NCBI RefSeq assembly: GCF_000686945.1
Contig: NZ_JMME01000015.1
Span: forward strand, 1-64,000
DNA: 64,000 nucleotides
Reading direction: 5' to 3'
Source of the DNA: Selenomonas sp. AE3005
GTDB taxonomy: Bacteria; Bacillota; Negativicutes; Selenomonadales; Selenomonadaceae
Part shown: piece after piece, positions 36,809-44,477 of the stretch
Layout of the letters: each line of letters begins with the position of its first letter
Position numbering within the stretch: the stretch's first letter is position 1
Translations under genes and position numbers: made by a program
Notes under the pieces: model-generated
What the model saw: the letters and a program-made list of their open reading frames with translations, nothing else
What the model was told of the DNA's origin: nothing
The model's database searches: none

Positions 36809-36843
36809 AAGTCCGTTGACAAAAGTGTCAATGGGCTTTTTTT
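36809..36843 (+). terminator. Terminator of the ImmR-ImmA operon
   Basis: GTCCGTTGACA and TGTCAATGGGC (wobbles) around AAAG, followed by seven T. Confidence 0.92.
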
Positions 36844-36933
36844 AATCTTGGGGCAGGGCAGGAAAATAAAAATTTGCTGACGAATAAGAAAGGTTAAGCA
36901 GGCTAAAAATGGGACGAAGGAAGGATAGGAACG

Positions 36934-37719
36934 ATGAAGAAGAAAATATTACTGATTCGCAAGGGCAAGTCCTTCATGCTGAATACGATTGAAAAAAATC
37001 TTACTGACGCCGGTTATGAAGTGGTGGCAGTTGACCCCGATATGGAGGCTATTGAGCATCACAAAGGGGAAACGGAACTATTTGTCATGTACTTAGGGGA
37101 TTACGTGGACGAGGCTGTGGGCGCCTTGGTGTATCTAAAGGATATTTGTACCGAGGAGGATAAGCTGCTGGTGCTGGTGGGGACGGCCACGGAAATTGAA
37201 ACGGTGCATAAGTCTATCCCAGCGGCGCTCGTAGCAGCGGCATTTGAACGGCCGTTTGATATGAAAAAACTGGCAGCGCAGGTGGAATGGCTGTTGTCAG
37301 CTAATGATGACCTGGCCAGACGGAAAAATATCCTGCTCGTTGATGATGACGGGACCTTCCTGAAAATGGTCAAGGACTGGCTGTCGACGAAGTACCGTGT
37401 CACCATTGTGACTTCTGGCGCGCAGGCTTTGATGTATATTGCTGACAACCGGCCGGATTTGATTCTGCTCGATTATGAAATGCCGGTCACCTCCGGGCCG
37501 CAGGTGCTGGAAATGATCAGGAGTGAAACCAAGGTGGACTCCATTCCGGTTATTTTCCTCACGGGCAAGGGCGACCGGGAAAGCGTGCTGAAGGTATTGG
37601 CACTGAAACCGGACGGGTATCTGTTAAAATCCATGGAGCGCCCCAAACTCATTGCGGCCATTGACGATTTCTTTGAAAAGCAGAAATACCAGAAACTCCA
37701 CGATAATAATATCCAGTAA
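36934..37719 (+). CDS. Response regulator with pseudo-receiver and true receiver
   Basis: A 261-residue protein of two receiver-like domains. The N-terminal one (about 1-120) has the fold but lacks the acidic pair, phospho-acceptor and lysine (IRKG, MYLGDY, ERPF). The C-terminal one (about 128-250) is canonical: VDDD, the phospho-acceptor in LLDYEMP, T in FLTGKG and K in YLLKSM. There is no output domain, so it acts through protein contacts, most likely with the hybrid kinase 32 bases downstream. Confidence 0.88.
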   Translation: MKKKILLIRKGKSFMLNTIEKNLTDAGYEVVAVDPDMEAIEHHKGETELFVMYLGDYVDEAVGALVYLKDICTEEDKLLVLVGTATEIETVHKSIPAALVAAAFERPFDMKKLAAQVEWLLSANDDLARRKNILLVDDDGTFLKMVKDWLSTKYRVTIVTSGAQALMYIADNRPDLILLDYEMPVTSGPQVLEMIRSETKVDSIPVIFLTGKGDRESVLKVLALKPDGYLLKSMERPKLIAAIDDFFEKQKYQKLHDNNIQ

Positions 37720-37751
37720 CGTCGTGCTGCCTTTCATGGGAGGAAATGACC

Positions 37752-40700
37752 ATGCTGCAAAAGAATTATGAACGGTGTCTGCCTGTTGAACGGCAGCAGG
37801 AAATCCTGACGGAAATAATTCCGGTTTTGGCCGAGATAAAGGAGCGGGCCGTTAACCTTAAAGTCAGTTGTTTATACCTGCATATTGTGTTCAGCGGTAT
37901 AAAAATGGAAATCGGCAGGCAGTTGTATGAAGAAGTCAGGGAGTATCTGCCGCAGGCGGTTATTACCGGGATGGCGGAAACGCTTTTTGTGCATAAACTG
38001 GAACAGGTTAAAGTGCAAATAAATGCCATGTTCTGGGAAGAGGCACAGGTGGAATTGGTGGAGTATAATGGCCGTCCGGATAATTACGTGACAGCAGGGC
38101 AGAACTTTGGCCGGCGGATAAGCGCTATGCCGGATGTGAAGGCGGCTTTTGTGTACTGCGTCGGCGAGGGCACTCAGTTTACTAAATTTCTCAGGGAGCT
38201 GGCCGCGGAAAACCCTCATTGTGTAATCAGTGGGGCGATTGTCAGCATACTGGAAGACCTGACTTCGGCGCCTGATGATGTGCAAAGTCTTTTCTGCCTG
38301 TCGAAGGACATGGAGATGGACTATTATTATGTCGTGGGGCGGGAGTTTTTGCACAGTGGCATCACGGTGGCGGTTTTCCGCGGTCAAAATCTGCATGTGC
38401 GCGGTGATTATGTACTGGGCTGGAAACCGGTGGGCAAGGAACTCGAAGTCACGGAAATGGTGGGCGATACTTGTGTGGCCAAGCTGGATGGTATGCCGGC
38501 TACGGATATATACAAACACTATCTGCAGGTAACGCCTGATGAGAATTTTATTTTCAACATTTGCGCCTTTCCTTTGGCGGTAAAGCGTAATGGCTGTATT
38601 ATCGCCCGGGTGCCGCCTGTTTTTGATGAGGAAGGACGTATTTATTTCAGCGGTGACGTATACCAAGGTGAAAAAATGCAGCTGACCTATGCTGTGCCGG
38701 CCAATATGCTGCAGGAAACAGATATGGCCAGTGAAAAAATGTGCCCGTTTGCGCCCGATGGGGTGGTTCTTACCTTGTGCGGCAATCGTTCGTTTTTCCT
38801 AAAGGAAGAGGCTGTGAAGGAGCTTAACTATTACCGCCGGTTTGCTCCGCAGCTGATTGCCAATTACGGCACCTCGGAAATCTATTGCTATGAAGGCCAG
38901 GGCGGTGTTTTAAACAGCGCTCTTGTCAGCGTGGGATTCAGGGAGGGCGAAGTAAAAGCCTTGCCGGATTGCTATGGGGAGATGCTGACGGAAGAAAAGC
39001 ATTATGTCATTCCGCTGGCAGCCCGTATGGCGGCGTTCCTGGACGCTGTAACGCAGGAACTGGCGGCCTCCAATAAAGAACTGCTGGCCATGGCTCACGC
39101 CGCCAAGGCGGCCAGCCGGGCCAAGAGTCAGTTCCTTTCCAGTATGAGCCACGAAATCCGCACGCCGATAAATGCGGTGCTGGGCATGGACGAAATGATT
39201 CTGCGCGAAACGCAGGAAAAAAACACGCGCGAATACGCCCAGAACATTCGTACAGCAGGTACGGCCCTGCTGAGTCTGGTCAATGACATTTTGGATTTTT
39301 CCAAGATAGAGGCTGGCAAGATGGCGATTATTCCTGTGGAGTATGCGGTCAGCTCCCTTTTAAATGACTTGGTGAATATGATTCGCCAGCGGGCCGAACA
39401 GAAGGGACTGCAGTTTCTGGTGGAAATCCCTGATGATATGCCCAGTATTTTAAAAGGCGATGAAATCCGCCTGCGGCAGATAGCGGTAAATATCCTGACC
39501 AATGCGGTCAAATATACGGACGAAGGGCGTGTAACCCTGCGGCTCTCCTATGAAAAACTAAGTGATAACCGCATTGCCCTGACCACGAGTGTTAAGGATA
39601 CGGGTATTGGCATTAAGCAGGAAGATATAGACAAGCTGTTTCATGCCTTTGAACGCATTGAGGAAGAGCGGAACCGCACCATTGAGGGCACAGGCCTCGG
39701 CATGAACATAACCCAAAAGCTGCTGGCGATGATGGGCAGTGAGCTGAAGGTGAACAGCGTTTACGGGGGAGGCTCGGAGTTTTCTTATACTGTGGAGCAG
39801 GAGGTTCTGAACTGGTCGCCCATGGGCAATTATGAGGAGGCCTACCAACGCATGATGGCGGCCCAGACGGCTTACAAGGAGAGTTTTGTGGCACCGGAGG
39901 CCAGGATTCTCGTGGTGGATGATACGGCTATGAATCTTACGGTGGTCAAAGGCCTGCTGAAACAGACGCAGATGCAGGTAGATACGGCCATGAGCGGTTA
40001 TGAATGTCTGAAAATGGCCGGGGAAACGGCCTATGATGTCATTTTCCTTGACCATCGCATGCCGGGACTGGACGGTATAGAGACCTTGCAGCGGCTGCAG
40101 GCCATGAGCAAACAGGCCGGGGCCTTAAATGCTGCTACGCCGGTGGTGGCACTAACGGCCAACGCGGTCAGCGGAGCGCGGGAAGAATATATGGCGGCCG
40201 GGTTTGATGATTATCTGACGAAACCTATTGACAGTCATCAATTGGAGAAACTGCTGCGCGATATGCTGCCATCGGCCAAGGTGCGGGCGGCCGGACAGCT
40301 GGCCGTGGCCGCAGAGGATAAACTGCCTGACTGGCTGGAATATGTGGTGGGGCTTGACCCGTACAAGGGCGTTGAGCATTGCGGCTCGGTGACGGCTTAT
40401 ATGGACGCGCTGAAAGTCTTTGCCCAGACCATTATGAGCAATGCGGAGGAAATTCAGCGCTACTACGATACCGGGGACTGGCAGAATTACACCACCAAGG
40501 TGCATGCGCTTAAAAGTACCGCCCGGATTATCGGCGCGTCAGAGCTGTCAGAAAAGGCCGCCCGTCTGGAGGACGCAGGCAATAATTGTTACTGTGACGA
40601 GATAGAAACAGGCACGGCACCGCTGCTCGAACTTTACCGCAGCTTTGCCTCCAGTCTGTCCGTGCTTATGCCTGCAGAAAAAGAGGCGGCAGAAAAAGCA

Positions 40701-40913
40701 CCTATCAGTCCGGCAGAACTCAGTGAGGCCTGGGAAACTATGCGCGATATTGTGCAGAGTTTTGACGATGACAGTCTGGCATACATGCTGGGCGAATTGT
40801 CCGGCTACCAGCTGCCGGAGGCCGAGGCGGAAAAGCTGGCGCAGATAAAAAAAGCCGCCGCAGTTCCCGAATGGGATAAGCTGCAACAGCTTTTAAGTAT
40901 TGCCAGAACATGA
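37752..40913 (+). CDS. FIST-domain hybrid sensor histidine kinase (FIST-HK-REC-HPt)
   Basis: A 1053-residue soluble multidomain kinase. Order: FIST N and C sensory domains (about 40-420), a short coiled coil, dimerisation domain with phospho-His H467 in SHEIRTPINAVLGMD, HATPase (DTGIGI, GTGLGMNI), receiver with D767 in FLDHRMPG, and HPt domain with H918 in VHALKSTARI. No membrane segments, so it senses an internal ligand; FIST domains are thought to bind small molecules such as amino acids. GGGAGG spacing favours 37752 over the ATG at 37746. A second FIST protein starts at 63234. Confidence 0.93.
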   Translation: MLQKNYERCLPVERQQEILTEIIPVLAEIKERAVNLKVSCLYLHIVFSGIKMEIGRQLYEEVREYLPQAVITGMAETLFVHKLEQVKVQINAMFWEEAQVELVEYNGRPDNYVTAGQNFGRRISAMPDVKAAFVYCVGEGTQFTKFLRELAAENPHCVISGAIVSILEDLTSAPDDVQSLFCLSKDMEMDYYYVVGREFLHSGITVAVFRGQNLHVRGDYVLGWKPVGKELEVTEMVGDTCVAKLDGMPATDIYKHYLQVTPDENFIFNICAFPLAVKRNGCIIARVPPVFDEEGRIYFSGDVYQGEKMQLTYAVPANMLQETDMASEKMCPFAPDGVVLTLCGNRSFFLKEEAVKELNYYRRFAPQLIANYGTSEIYCYEGQGGVLNSALVSVGFREGEVKALPDCYGEMLTEEKHYVIPLAARMAAFLDAVTQELAASNKELLAMAHAAKAASRAKSQFLSSMSHEIRTPINAVLGMDEMILRETQEKNTREYAQNIRTAGTALLSLVNDILDFSKIEAGKMAIIPVEYAVSSLLNDLVNMIRQRAEQKGLQFLVEIPDDMPSILKGDEIRLRQIAVNILTNAVKYTDEGRVTLRLSYEKLSDNRIALTTSVKDTGIGIKQEDIDKLFHAFERIEEERNRTIEGTGLGMNITQKLLAMMGSELKVNSVYGGGSEFSYTVEQEVLNWSPMGNYEEAYQRMMAAQTAYKESFVAPEARILVVDDTAMNLTVVKGLLKQTQMQVDTAMSGYECLKMAGETAYDVIFLDHRMPGLDGIETLQRLQAMSKQAGALNAATPVVALTANAVSGAREEYMAAGFDDYLTKPIDSHQLEKLLRDMLPSAKVRAAGQLAVAAEDKLPDWLEYVVGLDPYKGVEHCGSVTAYMDALKVFAQTIMSNAEEIQRYYDTGDWQNYTTKVHALKSTARIIGASELSEKAARLEDAGNNCYCDEIETGTAPLLELYRSFASSLSVLMPAEKEAAEKAPISPAELSEAWETMRDIVQSFDDDSLAYMLGELSGYQLPEAEAEKLAQIKKAAAVPEWDKLQQLLSIART

Positions 40914-40928
40914 CAAAAAATGTATGAT
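40900..40928 (+). promoter_or_regulatory. Promoter of the type I toxin gene
   Basis: TTGCCA at 40900-40905, 17 bases, TATGAT at 40923-40928. It overlaps the last codons of the kinase gene. Transcription would start near 40935. Confidence 0.7.
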
Positions 40929-40960
40929 AATAAGCGGAGACTGACGAATTAGTTGGCGTT

Positions 40961-40974
40961 CCTCCTGCGGGAGG
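40961..40974 (+). promoter_or_regulatory. Hairpin sequestering the toxin Shine-Dalgarno sequence
   Basis: CCTCC (40961-40965), loop TGCG, GGAGG (40970-40974). The right arm is the Shine-Dalgarno sequence of the peptide, eight bases before its ATG, so the folded leader would block translation. Confidence 0.75.
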
Positions 40975-40982
40975 TGAGCTAC

Positions 40983-41060
40983 ATGACCCTGTACGAGAAG
41001 TTGTCTTTATTTTTAGCAACGATGTCATTCATTGTAGCTGTCTTGATGTACCTAAAGTAA
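40983..41060 (+). CDS. Small hydrophobic peptide, putative type I toxin (holin-like)
   Basis: A 25-residue peptide: MTLYEKLS, then the hydrophobic helix LFLATMSFIVAVLMYL, and a final lysine. Size, start and helix match the small holin-like toxins of Firmicutes (Fst, TxpA, BsrG and relatives), which insert in the membrane. It has its own promoter, an SD hairpin and a facing antisense RNA. The stop codon lies in the loop of a hairpin TACCTAAA/TTTAGGTA (41049-41068). Too short for routine gene finders. Toxicity is an inference. Confidence 0.72.
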   Translation: MTLYEKLSLFLATMSFIVAVLMYLK

Positions 41061-41071
41061 TTTAGGTAACG

Positions 41072-41167
41072 AAAAAAGCCGCTGACCTTTTGCCAAGTCG
41101 CGACCTTCTTCAATGTTCAAATAACTATGGGGAGTGCCGACGAGTGCGAATTCGCCAGTCTCCGTTT
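41072..41167 (-). ncRNA. Antisense RNA antitoxin (predicted)
   Basis: On the minus strand a promoter at 41174-41202 would start an RNA near 41167. It would end at a hairpin GTCGC-GAC/GTC-A-GCGGC followed by six T (41072-41104), about 95 bases in all. It is fully complementary to the 3' part of the toxin mRNA, and its first 40 bases resemble the toxin leader itself. This is the layout of convergent type I toxin-antitoxin pairs such as TxpA/RatA. Confidence 0.68.
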
Positions 41168-41173
41168 GTCTAT

Positions 41174-41202
41174 ATTATAAGTTTTTTTGCTGCGGATTGC
41201 AA
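41174..41202 (-). promoter_or_regulatory. Promoter of the antisense RNA
   Basis: Minus strand: TTGCAA (41197-41202), 17-base spacer, TATAAT (complement of 41174-41179). Confidence 0.8.
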
Positions 41203-41216
41203 TAATTTAACGAAAA

Positions 41217-42598
41217 TCAGAGCTGAATTTTCTCACGCAGTTCTATTTGATTTTGGCAGTCTGTTTTTTTCAGGAGGTTGCCGATATGGTATTTTACAGT
41301 CCGCTCGGTGACAAACAGGGCGGCGGCGATTTCGGAAATAGACTTTTCCTGCAGGACTTCCATTAAAACATCGGCTTCCCTGTCTGTAAGGCCATAAGTT
41401 CTCCGCATGATGTCCTGAGGGGAGGCTGTATTAGGCGCTGTCAGGGGGATGGAAGCATTGGCCGCCAGCGTCAGTTCACTGTCCGTCAGATTATTGATGG
41501 GATTTATATCGTTTTTCATGAGATTCCCGGCTGTAAGAGGCCGGGATTTTTGTGTCCGGGCATAGATTATGAGTACCTGATAGAAAAGAACGGCGCAGAG
41601 CAGCAGCAAAGCCGTATGTACTGCCAAAATCACAGCGATACCGGCGGATTCAAGGTACAGTGTCCCCCATAGTGCCGCAAGGCCGCTCAGCGGCATTTCA
41701 ATCCCTCTGCCCATCGTGGCCCAAAGCGCAGGGCGTTTGGTGTAAGGCGCGATAAAGAAGAACAGACGGATAACCAGTACAATCAACGCCCCGGTGAAGA
41801 AAGCATCGGTGTAGGCCAGCAGGGACAGGAGGAACTGGGGACTGCTGGCGCGGACTAGCATTGGCGCGCTCTTGGCAACAATGGCAATAATGGGCAGATA
41901 AAAAGGAAACATATCGGCAAGATAGCCTGCCAGCAAAAAGCCGCCTGCAGTAAACAGCCGTGATATACCGAAGTAAGAGGTTTCGTATTCGGCAAAGCGT
42001 GGGATAAAAATGCTGTCGTCAAGACCCACCAGCACCCCAAGGGCAGCTGCAATCAGCACAGCCAGCGGCAGGTTCTTTTTCACCTCCGCGGCTTGGCTGA
42101 CGAAGGTCATCTGAGGCAGAGTGTTATGAGGGATTTTTTTCAGCAGGAAAAAAGTCAGCAGGACAGCGCCCAGCATGACGGCTGACTGGCTGGCATCCGG
42201 CAGGAGCAGGGCAAAGTACAGGCTGAAATTGGACAAAGCCAGTGAGTAGCCAATGAAGCGTCCCTGCCTGACGATAGGTATCTGATATGCGGCTTTGTGG
42301 GCAATACAGGCAAACAAATAGCCAAAAGAGAGGGCAAACAACAGTATTGCAGACCATGAAAACCAAGCTCCCTTTGCCAAAGAAAGCAGACTGATGCCTG
42401 TGGCGCTGCCCAGCAGGGAAACTTGTAAGGCGCGCCTGCCTGCGGCAAGGGAGAATTTTTCATGGGCAAAGCCATACAGCACCATGCCGCCGCCACACAA
42501 CAGCATAAAGGCAGTATTATAAAGGATAATGTCTGCGGCAGGCACTTGTCTGAGCAGCATCATATAGAACAGCACATTGTAAAAAAATGCGCTGGCGT
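41217..42598 (-). pseudogene. Membrane-bound LuxR regulator, 5' end removed by an IS
   Basis: A regulator with about ten to twelve membrane segments of MFS-like type (first 360 residues) and a C-terminal LuxR HTH (LTDREADVLMEVLQEKSISE, then TERTVKYHIGNLLKK). Such fusions probably sense a transported or membrane signal. The IS at 42599-44113 splits it after codon 6: the first codons MLYGLY lie beyond the IS, and the rest resumes here as ASAFFYNVLFYMM after the CGT target duplication. The frame remains open from a TTG inside the IS end (42629), so a slightly altered protein could still be made, but the native RBS and promoter are gone. Confidence 0.85.
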
Positions 42599-42605
42599 TG
42601 TAGAG

Positions 42606-42643
42606 ACCCCCATAAGTTAGACCAGTCAATCTAACTTATGGGG
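42606..42643. other. Left-end hairpin of the IS
   Basis: CCCCCATAAGTTAGA and TCTAACTTATGGGGG are a perfect 15-base inverted repeat around CCAGTCAA, just before the orfA start. The left arm overlaps the terminal inverted repeat. Confidence 0.9.
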
Positions 42644-42651
42644 GTCATTTT

Positions 42652-43209
42652 ATGGCAAAATATAGTGCTGAATTCAAATTGAAAGTAGTTCAAGAATATT
42701 TGAAAGGGGATATTGGATACGTTGCCTTAGCCCAAAAATACAAGATACCTGCCAAAAAACGCATTCAAGAGTGGGTCGGAAAATATCGGGCAATGGGGAA
42801 AGAGGGGCTTCAACGGTCAAGAAAAAATGAAACATATTCTTTCCAATTCAAGTTAAATGCTGTAAAGTTATATTTAAGTACAGAAATTTCTTACCAAGAA
42901 TTAGCACTTCAACTTAAATTGAAATCTGAAGGGCCTTTAGTAAACTGGGTTCGACGCTATCGTGCTGTTGGTATAGAAGGTCTCAAAACGCAACGGAAAG
43001 GCAGGCGGCCAAAGGTGCCAGATAAAACCAGTATTACACCGGACTGCAATATGAATCAAGATGAGAAGCTTAAGCAGCTAGAAGAAGAAAATCTCAAGCT
43101 CCGTATTGAGGTGGCCTTTTTAAAAGGACTGAGGAGATTGCGCCTGGAGCAAGAGGCGCAGAAGCGAAAGCAAGGATCGCCCACAGTCTCCGAGGATCCT
43201 TCAAATTAA
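42652..43209 (+). CDS. IS3-family transposase OrfA
   Basis: A 185-residue protein with two helix-turn-helix units (AKYSAEFKLKVVQEYLKG and the related SFQFKLNAVKLYLS) and a C-terminal leucine-zipper-like stretch (KLKQLEEENLKLRIEVAFLK). It binds the IS ends. In IS150-type elements it is made alone or, after a -1 frameshift, as the OrfAB transposase. Confidence 0.95.
   Translation: MAKYSAEFKLKVVQEYLKGDIGYVALAQKYKIPAKKRIQEWVGKYRAMGKEGLQRSRKNETYSFQFKLNAVKLYLSTEISYQELALQLKLKSEGPLVNWVRRYRAVGIEGLKTQRKGRRPKVPDKTSITPDCNMNQDEKLKQLEEENLKLRIEVAFLKGLRRLRLEQEAQKRKQGSPTVSEDPSN
43119..43125 (+). other. Programmed -1 frameshift heptamer T TTA AAA
   Basis: In the OrfA frame the codons read TTA AAA after a T, the classic X XXY YYZ slippery pattern. 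A slip back by one base gives TTT AAA AGG and enters the OrfB frame, which is open from here to 44051. Confidence 0.75.
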
Positions 43210-43250
43210 AAGACATCCTTGCAGTTATTAAACTTCCTAAAGCCACCTAT

Positions 43251-44051
43251 ATGTATTGGCAGAAGCGATTTGACCGACAAAATCTGGATGCCGATTTAGA
43301 AGCAAAGATTAAAGCTATTCGGCAGTGTGACAAGGACTTCGGTTATCGTCGAATCTGGGGGAAGCTCCGCGAAGAGGGACTTTTAGTCAATCGCAAGAAG
43401 GTTCAGCGCCTTGTCCAGAAATTAGGGCTGCAGGTAAAATCATTCTCCCACAAGAACCGCAAATACAATTCCTACAAAGGAACTGTTGGGCGCATTGCAC
43501 CCAATCGGTTACGCCGTCGCTTCGATACCTGTATTCCACATCAGAAAATCACCACAGATACCACTGAATTTAAGTATTATGAAATTGACACCAACGGGAA
43601 CATTATTACTCGCAAGGCATATCTGGACCCGTTCCTTGACCTTTATAATCGTGAAATCCTTAGCTTTAGTATCACAAAACGGCCATCGTCACAAGGCATT
43701 ATGTCTGCTTTGGAGAAAGCAATTGCCATTACCAGCGACTGCCCTTATCGTCGGACGTTCCATTCCGATCAAGGATGGGCTTACCAAATGGGCAGCTATG
43801 TTGGCCGATTGAAGGAAGAGCGAATCTTTCAAAGTATGTCTCGCAAAGGCACCTGTCTAGATAATAGCGTGATGGAAAATTTCTTTGGCCTGTTAAAACA
43901 GGAAATCTATTATGGACATACCTATCACAGTTTTGACGAACTGGAACAAGCTATCCGCCATTACATCACATACTACAATAACCACAGAATCAAAGCCAAG
44001 CTGGGATGGCTCAGTCCTGTAGATTACCGTTTACGTCATGCCGCAGCATAA
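43251..44051 (+). CDS. IS3-family transposase OrfB (DDE integrase domain)
   Basis: A 266-residue catalytic part with HTH_21 and rve domains. The DDE residues are visible: D in TDTTEFKYYEI, D in TFHSDQGWAYQ, E in DNSVMENFFGLLKQE. The frame is open well upstream of the ATG at 43251, consistent with expression as an OrfAB fusion through the T TTA AAA slip site. The element looks intact and possibly active. Confidence 0.95.
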   Translation: MYWQKRFDRQNLDADLEAKIKAIRQCDKDFGYRRIWGKLREEGLLVNRKKVQRLVQKLGLQVKSFSHKNRKYNSYKGTVGRIAPNRLRRRFDTCIPHQKITTDTTEFKYYEIDTNGNIITRKAYLDPFLDLYNREILSFSITKRPSSQGIMSALEKAIAITSDCPYRRTFHSDQGWAYQMGSYVGRLKEERIFQSMSRKGTCLDNSVMENFFGLLKQEIYYGHTYHSFDELEQAIRHYITYYNNHRIKAKLGWLSPVDYRLRHAAA

Positions 44052-44113
44052 AAAAACGGTAGCAGCATATAATTGCTACTACCGTTAAGGTCTAACTTTA
44101 TGGGGTCACTACA

Positions 44114-44132
44114 CGTATAGACCGTAAAGCAT
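44114..44132 (-). pseudogene. First six codons of the interrupted LuxR regulator
   Basis: Beyond the IS right end the minus strand reads ATG for MLYGLY, with AGGAGG (complement of 44139-44144) at correct spacing. In the present arrangement the frame meets TAG inside the IS end two codons later, so only an 7-residue peptide can be made. Confidence 0.85.
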
Positions 44133-44158
44133 AATCAACCTCCTGTTCGCATACTCAA

Positions 44159-44322
44159 TTATAACGCAGTTGTTCCAGTTTTGCCATAGGCAAAACTTCC
44201 TCTTGGCGTTTCCCTAAAGGACTAGCTTCGCTTCGCAACGAGGCGAGAGATATGCTCGCCGCCTGTTTTGGTATTCGTGCCCCCACCTGCTGAGGTGGGG
44301 GACATTTTCTTGCCTCGTTATA
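44159..44322 (+). repeat. 165-bp interspersed repeat, copy D
   Basis: Same element as copies A-C, nearly identical to copy C. It lies between the LuxR gene start and the two-partner secretion operon. Confidence 0.95.
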
Positions 44323-44360
44323 ACAACACCAAAAAGATTTTACAATAGAGGGGGATATAG

Positions 44361-44411
44361 CAGGTACAGGAAAAACTGTACCTGAGTACAGTAGGATTTG
44401 TACCGTTTTTT
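44361..44411 (+). promoter_or_regulatory. Possible attenuator leader of the TPS operon
   Basis: Three hairpins compete here: CAGGTACAG/CTGTACCTG (44361-44384, nine pairs), CTGTAC/GTACAG (44376-44391) and GTACA/TGTAC (44386-44403). The last is followed by CGTTTTTT. The first two exclude each other, as do the last two, which is how an anti-terminator works. The stems are short, so this is tentative. Confidence 0.4.
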
Positions 44412-44477
44412 GCTTAAAATTATAAGCAAGCGGTCGATAGTGTAGACAGGCCGTTAGTTAAGGGAGGTTTTCTGAAT

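Larger units (their letters stand above)
40935..41164. repeat. Terminal inverted repeat of the toxin locus (5'-3' pairing in the mRNA)
   Basis: CGGAGACTGACGAATT (40935-40950) and AATTCGCCAGTCTCCG (41149-41164) pair over 16 bases with one G:C-to-A:C change. A second complementary block, 40952-40965 with 41128-41141, pairs at 13 of 14 positions counting wobbles. In the toxin mRNA these would bring the two ends together. In DNA they show that the leaders of the two facing genes are inverted copies. Confidence 0.8.
42599..44113 (+). mobile_element. IS3-family (IS150-like) insertion sequence
   Basis: A 1515-bp element. Its ends are TGTAGAGACCCCCATAAG and the inverse of TGTAGTGACCCCATAAAG, and it is flanked by a 3-bp direct repeat CGT (42596-42598 and 44114-44116). 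It encodes OrfA and OrfB in different frames with a frameshift signal. Removing the IS and one CGT restores the reading frame of the LuxR gene exactly, which proves the ends. A hairpin with 15-base arms (42606-42643) at the left end would shield orfA from outside transcription. Confidence 0.95.
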
